A stretch of DNA of 64,000 nt from Podospora pseudoanserina (taxonomy: Eukaryota; Ascomycota; Sordariomycetes; Sordariales; Podosporaceae): assembly GCF_035222485.1 (NCBI RefSeq), contig NC_085920.1, positions 4,650,001 through 4,714,000 on the forward strand. The letters run 5' to 3'. The position numbers were made by a program, and so were the translations under genes. Shown in pieces: positions 33,724-43,797 of this stretch. The notes under the pieces were generated by a model. That model saw nothing but the letters and a program-made list of their open reading frames with translations, did no database searches and was not told where the DNA came from. The stretch's first letter is position 1, and the number at the start of each line of letters is the position of its first letter.

Positions 33724-36449
33724 ATGGCTGCCCCTGTTCTCCCTAGCCAGGACAACTTTATGGGAGTTGCACTGGTCATCAACCGCTCCAGAGACGGCCC
33801 TCGACTAGTTTTCCACTATCCAAGACGAAAAGTCCTCCCAGCAGGGGTACCAGAAGTTGTCGAAGGAGAAGAAGATTTGGACGACGACGATGACAGATAT
33901 GGTTGGCCAGAGGCAGGCGCCTCCTCTGTGATGCATGGCGCCGAAATGGCACCATGGAATTATGATGACCACATCTTCACTGAGAGCGGTACACAACTAG
34001 TACCCTGGGAATATGTGGCCGGCTACCCGACCAAAGACCTTGAGAACCTATTGACACCAAACAGGGCATACCACAAGAGGCTCTTTCAGGTATCTCTGGA
34101 CAATATTTACTGTGTCTCATACCCCATCTATGTGCCTGAAAACGGCATGTGGCAGAAGAAGAAGAGGAAAAAGAAGCAGGAACAGGAGCAACACCAAGCC
34201 GAGTCTGGACCGGGTGCCAAAGAGGACGACGCACTACCCACCGAGACCGACACAGGCTTCAGGAGTGGTGATAGGGTGGCAAGAGATGGAGAGCCATTGG
34301 GTGCCGGAGATGCTGAGGGCAAAGAGAAAGCAGAAAAGGAAAAGAAGGCTTCTATGACGATGTTCAACTTGGTCTTCTTTCTTAGACCCAAGAAGCATGA
34401 GGCCAAGGACTTGGTCGACATCATGTACACCAACATCATCAAGAAGATCAACAAAGCATACAAGTACTGCCAGGAACGCAGCGACTTTGTGTGGAAAGAA
34501 TCCAAAAAGATCCTAACTCTGAAGGATAAAGGTCGCGAGGAGAGTAGGTAGCCCCGTTTTGAAACGAGATGGCTACGGCTGGCTAATTTCGAGATTTAGG
34601 AAGAAAAATGAGCTTGCTGTGGGATGAGATCTTGTCGACTTCATCGCTGGCAGCGTCTATGCGCGATCTCTACGAAGCCGTATCCCAGAACAGAATTGCT
34701 GCTTTACAACTGTGCACAACCGAGGGGATGGTGACCCATTCGGTCCAGATTCCTGTCCCATTCCACGTCTCTGACCTCCCAGACAATGGAGAGGCAAGTC
34801 AGCCAGGCTTGTGGTTAAGTACTGCCAATACGCTGATGAGTGACGATGCGGCGGAAGAACCTGGGTTCTTGGACAAGAACTTTGCTCTATTGCTTCTGGT
34901 GGATGAGAAACGTATCATCACTGAGCTACAAGACGACCCGGACGAGTCAACTTCGGCCATGATTGAGTTTGTGAGGCATTGCAAGCCAACTTTGTCGTTC
35001 TACCAAATTGGCCAGCAATCTAGTAATGTTCTGTCGCCAACACAGGTTCGCAAGTTCGCCCATCACTTCATCTTTTGGCGCCGAGCCATCGCCATCCCGC
35101 CACTACACGCACGAGACATGTACATCGTGAGCCCGAACTGTGACATGCGCAAGCTACCCCAAGCAGCCGCCCATTGGGCCCGCCAGTTCCCTCTCGTGCC
35201 GGCCCTTCCCAGCTTCCTCGCCGAGCTGAGCGTTGCCCCCCGTCCATATAAGCTGCACTGCCCGAGTAAGGCTCACCGTCCAACTTACATGGCCATGCTC
35301 GCCTGGCTAATTCGCGGCGGCTGGGTAACCCAAATCTGCACCTTTGCCTACGTCGTCGTCTGGCCCGAGATCATCTACGAAGTCGAACACGCCCTCGAAG
35401 CCGAGCAGATTGCTAAGGAAAAGAAAGCCCAAGCCATGGGCCGTGACGCAAACAGCATAGAAAGCGACGACGCAGCCACCATCATCTCTCCCACAGCAGC
35501 AGCCCTAAGCGACCCCTCCCTCTCCGGCTTCCTCCCCCTGCTCAACGACGACAATAACCCCTCAAGTCCCTCGCCCAACAACCCCATCGCCCCCTCAGTA
35601 ACCTTCACCGACCTCCCCCTCCCTCTATCCCACTCCCAATCCCTAACCAACGTCCAAAAAGCCGCCTGGTCCACCACCTCCCCCTCCCCTACCTCCCCTC
35701 GGAAACATCACCGCCGCCACGCCCTCGCGGGCAGTCATCATCAACTCGGCCACCAATCCCCCGTAATAACCTCCACCTCCAACCTCGACCTAAAATCCCT
35801 CTTCCTCCGCTCCCAAACCTCCCCCTCCTCCCCCTCCCTCTCCTCCAGCCAAAACTCTGGTGGCGGCGGGGGAACCACCACACGAGCAGAAGAAATCGCC
35901 GAAAAAGCCCGCCTCTCCCGCATCGCCTCGCGAGCAGCCCACGATCTAGCAGAGAGATCCATGCTCCACGCCCGCAAACCCGTTCCCATGGCCACCTCCC
36001 ACCCAAGCGTCAACCACGCCCGTCATCTGGAGGCCATGACCCCTTACATCATCCTCGATGCGAAGAAAGCCACCGGAAAGGAAAGTTTATACCTCAGCGC
36101 GATAGGGAAACGGTTCAAGGAGCGGGCGGCAGAGGCGAAAGCTGCCAGGAGGGCGAGGGATGGTCAGCAGCAGCAGAAGACCGGGAGTGTTACTAAGAGT
36201 ATGGCTAGTTCTGGTGGTGGGAGGAGTAGTAATATAGGAGGTAAACCTCACATTGGTGGTGGTGTTGGTCAACAGCAGCAGCAAGAGTGGGAGGAGAGGG
36301 TGGCCGACGCCTGGCCCATGTTCCTCAAGTACTTCAACGGGAGGTCGGCGCTCGAGAGAATCGCTCTGCAGGAGGAGATGAAGAGGAAGGATGTCTGGAA
36401 TTTGTTGACGGCTATGAGCGAGTACTTGCTTACTGTTCGTCACTGGTGA
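33724..36449 (+). CDS. npr3: Nitrogen permease regulator 3 (Npr3), SEACIT/GATOR1 subunit
   Basis: Subunit of the Npr2-Npr3-Iml1 complex at the vacuole that restrains TORC1 when nitrogen or amino acids are scarce; 889 residues. Exons 33724-34543 and 34600-36449 (56-bp intron). The N-terminal longin-type domain reads GVALVINRSRDGPRLVFHYP. It is followed by PWEYVAGYPTKDLENLLTP, LFQVSLDNIYCVSYPIYVP, a Lys/Glu-rich insert, and FNLVFFLRPKKHEAKDLVD. Exon 2 continues with MSLLWDEILSTSSLA, FALLLLVDEKRII, PTLSFYQIGQQSSN, MYIVSPNCDMRKL and TQICTFAYVVVWPEIIYEVE. The last part is a long Ser/Pro-rich insert, and then WPMFLKYFNGRSALERIALQ near the end, a winged-helix-like segment. An ATG at 33724 is the first good start; an in-frame TTG lies upstream. 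Inserts make it longer than yeast Npr3-type domains need. Confidence 0.93.
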
Positions 36450-37340
36450 TTAGCTCTTTGGGGTCTGATTCAAAACTAACAAACCAAAACACCCTCCCAC
36501 CATGATTAACCAACTGTGCGGATGCGCGTGGATACACCATCCGGGGGGCTCTCTTGTAGATAGATATACGTGTCAAATCCCAGAATCACCAAAACCACAC
36601 AACAGTAAACAGTGAAGGCATGACGGTGAACTTGTCAGTATTATTGTAACAACTATTCTCGCTGATAACTCCAGAACGAGGCTGGTCAACAACCCTCCCT
36701 CCTTCGTTGCCCATGCGAGCGAGCCAGCCATGGAAAGAAAAAGATGAAAAGCAAACGCTGAATGCCATGCTGGGGATGGTCATCTCTCTCTTAACCAAAA
36801 GCATCCATCCTCGAAATGAGTCTGAATTAGATAAGGAAAGCCCGACCCCCATAAGTAGATAATTCCATAAGAAACGACCCAGTCCGATCCCGCCCAGATA
36901 AAACAAATCTCAAGGTATCATGATAAATAGTGTATGCGAAAGGGAAACCCGCAAGCAAAGAACCGCTCCAGGAGAGAGAGAGGTAATTTAACGCCTGAAA
37001 ACCCAAACAACACCAGATATTTCCTTGGATACACAAATATGTTCCCTGCCCCGCGGCCAAATAAAACCTCTGCTTCCTGGTATACCAAGCCCAAGCTGAA
37101 ACCCCCTCGAGTTGCGCCGAAACGACCGTGAAATATGCCTTGAGCTGTCAAACGCAGTAGAAAATGCAAGATGCAGATGCAAACTCTGAAGGGAATCCGT
37201 ATAAAGCAACCCGGCCAAGCCTCCTTCCTGGTTCCTCCCTCCCATCCCTCCCAAAGAAAACATATGCAGTGAACAAAACCTTCGACAAGCCTGTGGAGAT
37301 AGTCTGGAGTAAGAAATCATGAAATGGTTCGGTGTCGCCA
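36450..37340. other. Intergenic between convergent genes
   Basis: 3' flanks of npr3 and the bHLH gene. AT-richer than its surroundings; no coding frame supported. Confidence 0.6.
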
Positions 37341-38870
37341 TCACGACATATCCATCCTGCCGTATTCGGCCTCCGATTTGAAAGCCCCATTGTCATTATC
37401 ATCCTCGTCGTAGTCCAGGAAATCGTCGGCGTCCAGCATGTCATGACCGCCCATGCCATTACTGGGGCTCACCGGCATGTAGCCATCCGAAGTTCCATTA
37501 TTCCCAGAACTCAGCTTCTTGCCGGCGTAATCGGTGAAATCCGGCACACGAAGATTAGAGCCGTCAGTACGCGAGTAGGTGAACTTGATGCCAAGATCTT
37601 TGGACATCATATCCAAGACCTCTGACTGCATACGCTGCTCGTCCTCGGTGATTTCAAAAGGTAGCTTCATGCCCGCAGCCATGAGAGAGTTTGAGAGCTC
37701 TTCCACCTGGTGAATCTTGAGCTCGACCAGCCACATGAGATCCCGCATCCAGGCAACGGAGCCGTTGAGAATATCGCCCTTGTTGGGACCCTTGTCTTTC
37801 TCTTCCATCGGCAAGCCAGTCGTGATGGATCCAGCGGTACCGCGGACCGCAGCACGAGCACCAGGACCGGCCAACGATGATGTGGCTTGGCCGGGAGTGC
37901 CACTATCAGGGGACATGGGAGTGCCGCCGTTTTGAAGAGCTTTGCGGACCTTTTCGTCCTCAAGCCTATGCGTTGGGACGAGTTTGCTGAGATCCTGGAT
38001 TCTCTCATTGATGTTGTCTCGTCGGCGACGCTCGACCATGTTGTGGGACTCTCTCCTCTTCTTCTTCTTTTGCTCGGCTGTGGACGCTGCTGGCGACCCA
38101 AGTTTGGCTGGCATGGAAGCGCCTCCCTTGAGGAGCTCACTCATCTGAGTGTGCATGCCCGCTGTGATGGGGGATGAGAAGCCCGACGCAGATCCGGGAA
38201 ATGAGGATAAACTATTAGGAGTCCCCATCCACTGTCCGGAATGAGACTTCTCGTGACCCACACGACCAGTTGGTCTGATAGGTTGGGCAAAGGTTGAGTC
38301 TGAACCGATCGAGAGACCCATGGTGGCTCCTGTGGGCGCTCTCGGAGCCGATGGCTTGCGTCCCATGACTTGGGGCATGGGAGGGCGTACTGGTTTGAAA
38401 GGGAGGTCGGTCGGCTCGTTCAATTCTGGGGTGTAAGCGAGCGGCGATTGCATCGAGACATACGATTGTGGGTGCTGCATCGGGCGGTACTGATTGTACG
38501 GTTGGTGCACGTAGGGGCTCTGAATAGGATCACCGTCGGGGGTGCTCGAGTAATTGTCGATGGATAACCCGTGATGAGACGAGCCGTAAGCGCCGTGGGA
38601 GAAAGCCATTCCACCCATGTTGTCCATGCCGAAGTCTTGCCCTTGGCCATGCAACCCGCCCTGATGATCTGTCGGGTTAGGGCTTGTGAGACTGTCGAGT
38701 AGCTCGTCATCGCCGAGGAATCCGTTCGACACATTGTTCGTGTTTGTATGGCCGCCAGAAAAGTTATTGTTCTGGAAGGATGAACCGAAGTTTCCGGCCA
38801 TGGAAAGGTCGTTTGGGTCGATTCCGCCATTCCCTCCATGGCCATTCATCGGAAAACTATGGTGTGACAT
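37341..38870 (-). CDS. bHLH transcription factor with an expanded loop
   Basis: Nuclear DNA-binding protein of 509 residues, intronless. The N-terminal half is Gly/Asn/Ser/Pro/Met-rich, low complexity. The basic region begins around residue 265: KKKKRRESHNMVERRRRDNI, with the His, Glu and Arg that read E-box DNA. Helix 1 is NERIQDLSKLVPT. About 70 residues of Gly/Ser/Thr/Pro-rich loop follow (TPMSPDSGTPGQATSSLAG). Then comes KGDILNGSVAWMRDLMWLVE as helix 2 and a short leucine/isoleucine heptad segment. The C-terminus ends in an acidic tail. The Arg (not Tyr) in the basic region argues against an SREBP-type factor. Candidate relatives are fungal developmental bHLH proteins such as DevR or SAH-2; that assignment is tentative. 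A long 5' region precedes it. Confidence 0.85.
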   Translation of the reverse strand: MSHHSFPMNGHGGNGGIDPNDLSMAGNFGSSFQNNNFSGGHTNTNNVSNGFLGDDELLDSLTSPNPTDHQGGLHGQGQDFGMDNMGGMAFSHGAYGSSHHGLSIDNYSSTPDGDPIQSPYVHQPYNQYRPMQHPQSYVSMQSPLAYTPELNEPTDLPFKPVRPPMPQVMGRKPSAPRAPTGATMGLSIGSDSTFAQPIRPTGRVGHEKSHSGQWMGTPNSLSSFPGSASGFSSPITAGMHTQMSELLKGGASMPAKLGSPAASTAEQKKKKRRESHNMVERRRRDNINERIQDLSKLVPTHRLEDEKVRKALQNGGTPMSPDSGTPGQATSSLAGPGARAAVRGTAGSITTGLPMEEKDKGPNKGDILNGSVAWMRDLMWLVELKIHQVEELSNSLMAAGMKLPFEITEDEQRMQSEVLDMMSKDLGIKFTYSRTDGSNLRVPDFTDYAGKKLSSGNNGTSDGYMPVSPSNGMGGHDMLDADDFLDYDEDDNDNGAFKSEAEYGRMDMS

Positions 38871-41800
38871 CTTGTCAAAGATGGCGGTTGAGCGTAGAGT
38901 GATGCCTCCAAATTGACAGGAAGCGAAAGAGAGAAAGGAAAATCCAGCGAGTGGGCTGACGACGTTTCGGTAAAGCGGACTATCACAGCCTCAAAGTCAG
39001 TCGTCGCTGTGGTACTATACACACGGCAGGTACGTAAGGTAAAAGAGGAAAGATGATTAGACTTTTTGGCAGACTAGCGAGGCTAGGAAATGCGCGGCCT
39101 ACCACCTAGCCTACGAAGCGGAAAATCCTATTAGATGTATTCTTTTACATACCTTTAACGTGATTTGTCGAAGGTCAACTTCGCATCGGGTGGCGTGGCG
39201 TGGTGAGGTAAGAGAGGCCAACGAGCGGTTGAAGGGATGAAGATGACTCGACGGTCGGAATGCCCGAGACTCTGTACTAAGACGAGAGCGGTCGGGTCGT
39301 TTACGCCAAGTTCCGGGCAGGCGCTCCGAGTCTTTTTTTTTTTTGGTGGCTTTCGGGACAGCGAGGTGCAGAGCAAAGTCGGGATCGTGCGATGAAAGTA
39401 GCTGCGACGGGAGAGGCCGCTTGATGGGGGTGGATTGTCGTGACCTTAAGTGCCCTGACGAGAGTGGGTGAGAGTAGTGTGGGTGGAAGTGGACTCGTGG
39501 GGTGGGTAAAAAGGTCTGGGGTTCGGAGGTGGAGGCCTAACCCTTTGTGGAAATGGTCGCTAATAAGTGACAGCGACAGGCGGACAATGCCGAAGTGATA
39601 AAGGGGGCAGCGCAAGCCAACAAAAAAAAATTGGTCGACTCGAGACAGCGAGGCTGCTTTTCCTTTGGGAGGCGGGAGGAGGATGGACGAGTCGCAGCAA
39701 AAAGACCGGGTACGATCTTTGGTGATGGACGGCACAAGTGGATGTGAGCGTCTGTGATGATTCTGGTTGTTTGTTGGAGAAAGGTGGTAACAACGACGGG
39801 AGCGGGGGAGGAAGTCGGAGTTTAAGTTGTGCGCGGCGAACAGCTGGAAAAGGCGGGGTTTAAAGTTGGGGGAAGTGGGGCTCTTCAGCGCTGGGACGAG
39901 AAGGTCGAGGTTCCAGGGTTCTGGCGATCAGTTTACCGCTCTTCTGGCGCTGGTTGCTCCCCCGTCGGATTGGTTCCCGACGTGCTGCCAGTGGCGGGAA
40001 TGAAGAATGAATGAAGATCTAGGTAGTAGGTAGCTGAGGGCTGGTTGGTGGCAGTGGTCAGAGCCAACAAGATCTGGTTCGGGAATGAGGCCGTGGATTG
40101 GTGCGTAGCACTAAATCACTGTTGCTAGTATGACCAAGAAGGCAGGAAGGGACTCAAAGGGAGGCGGTTGGAGGAGGCAGGTTCCAGTTTATTAACGCGG
40201 ATCCAGCGGCTGAGGCTGAGTATTTTCCAGTTGGCAACCTGAGTAAAATGCTTTCTCTGGCCACTTCGGATGAGGGCTCTCAGCAACCACCCGGACTCCC
40301 GGATGCTCCCAGACTCTCCCTGTTGTCAGGAGCCGAAGGGAACAACGGCCGAGGCGAGTTGAGTCCGAGAGATGACAATGTGTGTTTGTGCCACAATACC
40401 TATCTATCGCTTCTCGTCTCCGAATGGTCCAGAGTTGATTGGTTGCGTGTCTATGAGCGCTGTGGTGTGTGAGATGTTCCTCAGATGGCGGGGTTTGTCA
40501 CTCCGCGCCCAGAAATGGTACGGTAGTCTAGCTTGAGCGTTATTTTTTTCAAGCAGCAGGTCGTTTGTAAGGAACCGTGCCCCGTTTCGAGAGGTTGGGT
40601 TCCAAGATATTCAGTCCGGCTCTCAGAGAATCCCTCCGGCTTGCCAATGTTTCTAATCTAGGCGCGTTGACCGAAGGGTTGACAGATGTGCCGTCCCTTT
40701 GTTCAGCGGGCTCTGGATAGAAGGGAAGGTGATGGCTTCGGGGGTTCTGTTCTGCAGGGCTAGCCTAGTTGCGTAAGCCGACGTTACGGTTAAGCCAGAT
40801 ACGGAGAAGTACCGATTCTGGGGTGCGTGCGTCGAGATCTCCAACGTCTCCTCCAAGTCCTGGTCTCCACGTGTGGCAGAAAGAAAGGGATTATCCTGCC
40901 GTTTGGTTTCGGTTCGGGCACGTGGCTACCGTGGTATCGGACTCTGTTGTATCGGACGTCTTGAAGTGGGTTTCTATCGGGGAAGACAAGAGTGAATGAG
41001 TTGTTGATGTGCTGTTGAGTCTCGCGTGATGCATACTCTTCTCGTGTATATGAGCTGGTCTGTAGTGACGGCTCTAAACTGGGCGACGTTACTTCGAGTA
41101 GTAGGTAGCCACCGCCAACAACGTTAGCAGCGGGCTCGGAAGGGCAAGGACGAACTGAAGAGACAAGTCCGGGGTGGTTGGTTCACTGTGCATAGAGAAT
41201 CGTTTGGCCTTTCTTATATCCTTACGACAACAACACCCCCTTTCCATGGATCGCCAAACACAAGGCGGATCAACTTCCAGGCACGTCTTCTGACTCGATG
41301 GCCGTTCAAGTTGGTGTGCTGGAAATGGAGAGAAACAAGATCAGGGCGGACACAACAGGGCACACTTTCGAGTCCAAGCTGTATGGGAGGTCTGCTTTTC
41401 CAGGACACCTTGCTTCGGCCTACTTCACCGAGCTTGTCCGAATATGACCGGAGCATAGCTAGCTATCAGTGTGACTCCCCCAAGTGAGACATCGGGCCCA
41501 CACCAGAGAGCTGGATGCGTAGGGTGTGTCTATGCCGCAATTCCAAACCATGGTGGCTGCTGCACGAAGCACGCAAGTACCGGCGCCGAGATCAACGACA
41601 CGAAGTAGCATCTGCCGCGCACCCATAAAAAGCACCCATGAGAGAGAGAGGATCGGCCCGTGTGGTACAAGGGTACTTTCAAGTAACTCGACAGAGTAAT
41701 GGGGACATGGAAGATTCTCACATTTCATAATATACACTGTCGGCGTGTTAAAAGGCTGGCCGGTACTCTGAAGCATGTGACAGGCCAAGCAAAAAGGATC

Positions 41801-42774
41801 GATTTTTCTACCAAGCAAAACGTCTGCTCGTTGAGAGGAAAAACACCTTGTTCCGCTGCCTACCTTACCTGCCACCCCAGAAACGAAAACCAAGCTTGAT
41901 GCATTCAGTAGCGATGTTGGCCAAATAGATAGGTAGGATTTATCATGTTTCTGCAAACAAGGCTACCTGTAGACGAGCTCATGCCTATGCTGCGCCTCCC
42001 CATGCAGCGTCATGCTGATGCGATCCGACATGTCACGACGGATGATGGCGGGTGGGTGGAGGTTGGTGGGATGGAGCTCTTAGGTTGGGCTGGTGACGGA
42101 ATAAAAAAAGAATGCAGCCTTTTTGACCCCCCCATCTCTCCTCCCTGCAAGCCTTTGCATGCAACCTCTGAAGTGGTCACGGACCACTTTCAATGTCCAG
42201 ATCGGCCAACCAGAGACTAAAAAATAGTGGACCCACCTTGGCATCAACGACTTCCCATGAACGCTTCACTCCATCTGGGAACCAGACCAAACCCTACCTA
42301 TGTCTACCTAATCCCGTACCCACGCGCAACGCCCACGTACACCCCAGACGATTTGAGAATCAGATGCTTCACGGCCAGAGGTTTAATATTTGATATTTTT
42401 GTGGCGCATAACTCACGAACGAGGCGCCCAGTTCGATAACCGGCGACGACGGGCGCAACTCCAGCTTGTCCAACATCCAGATTCCAGAATCCCAACCCAT
42501 CCCACCCACACCCACTTGGGCGAGCGGTCCATTATCACGAATCATCTGAGCATCGCTTCAGATCATCGGTTACAACCCGTATGCACGCCGCATGACTGTC
42601 AAATCAAGTCTCGAGACAACCTTGAATTAATCATGCGGCTTCATAGGAACATTATCTCCGTCAGATTGTCCACAGTCCTGCTTCCATCTGCCGCGCGCCG
42701 CGGCTACCACTTGTCGCCCTAGAGAAGGACCTTGACAAATCTTGGAAAGCGGGATCCGATAACGGCTACGAAAC
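38871..42774. other. 3.9-kb divergent intergenic region
   Basis: Separates the bHLH gene from sft2. I see only short random frames, a T run at about 39333-39344, and scattered GGTAGGTA-type motifs. Probably long leaders and promoters; a non-coding transcript cannot be excluded. Confidence 0.5.
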
Positions 42775-43797
42775 ATGGCTTCGTCCTCGTTCCGCGATTC
42801 TATCAACTCACTTGGATGGGCGCGTCGCGACACCGACCTCCCAGTTCACACTTCTCGACAAACCGGTCTCTTCTCGTCGCTTCAGTCGTTAAATCCGTTT
42901 GGTGACCGGGGTTATGTTCAACTTCCAACAACCCAGGGCCCCGGGGCTCCCTTACCAGCACCCAGTCGTCGCGAGGAGGAGGAGGGGTGGTTTGCATGTA
43001 GGTCGACTCAGGTCTTTCTTTTCCGTATTGGCGGACAACAAATTGGGGCAACCCGTTAGCTGTGTATTTCCAACACCCTCCATAACCCCCGTTACCCCTG
43101 CGTCGAGGCATACGTGCACTCCCCTTTGTGTGCGCATGTCTTGGCCAGAGGCGCTCAGCGCATGTTTGTGAGCTCGTATTTTTTCTGTTCTGTTATCACT
43201 TCGCGTGCTGAATAATGTGTGCTGACCTGGAATGGCATAGTGAGCCGATGGGACCGACTCTTGATATTTGCTGCTTGCAATATTGCCGCGCTAGTCTGCT
43301 TCGTCCTTGTTATTGCTCTCTTTCCGGCCCTGAGTCTTGCAAGACCACGTAAACTCATGATCTTGTAAGTGGGCCTTTTCGGATATGTCGGGTTGGTATG
43401 CATAGTGGTCATCTTGCTTACAATAATAACAGATGGACACTGGGCTCTATTCTCTTCCTTTCCTCCTTCGCCGCTGTTATGGGTCCATGGGAATACGTGC
43501 AGCACTTAACTTCGAGGCCGAGGCTGCCCTTCACTGCTGCCTACTTTGGCTCCTTGGGGTTGACCATTTACTTTTCGATCGGTGTAAGTCGCCTATTGAG
43601 ACGCCTGCACAGCCCACCATTACTGACTTGTACATCGGCTGCAGCTCCAAAGTACAATCCTCACGATATTCTCAGGCCTTATTCAACTTGGTTGCCTAAT
43701 CTGGTATCTGGTCAGCTACTTTCCCATGGGATCGAGCGGCCTTCGCCTTGTGAGCAGTTTTGGTGCGCGCAGAGCCGCGACTTGGATGACCGGGTAG
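42775..43797 (+). CDS. sft2: Sft2-like Golgi vesicle-transport protein
   Basis: Four-helix membrane protein of 216 residues of the Got1/Sft2 family, which acts in retrograde traffic and SNARE-dependent fusion at the Golgi. Exons 42775-42997, 43241-43364, 43433-43583, 43645-43797; total divides by three. After a hydrophilic N-terminus ending EEEEGWFAL come SRWDRLLIFAACNIAALVCF (helix 1), LFPALSLARPRKLMI, WTLGSILFLSSFAAVMGPW (helix 2), YVQHLTSRPRLPFTAAYFGS with LTIYFSIG (helix 3) and STILTIFSGLIQLGCLIWYL followed by VSYFPMGSSGLR (helix 4). The RPRLPFTAAYFGS and SYFPMGSSGLR segments are the family hallmarks. The first intron (243 bp) is several times longer than most introns here. Confidence 0.93.
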
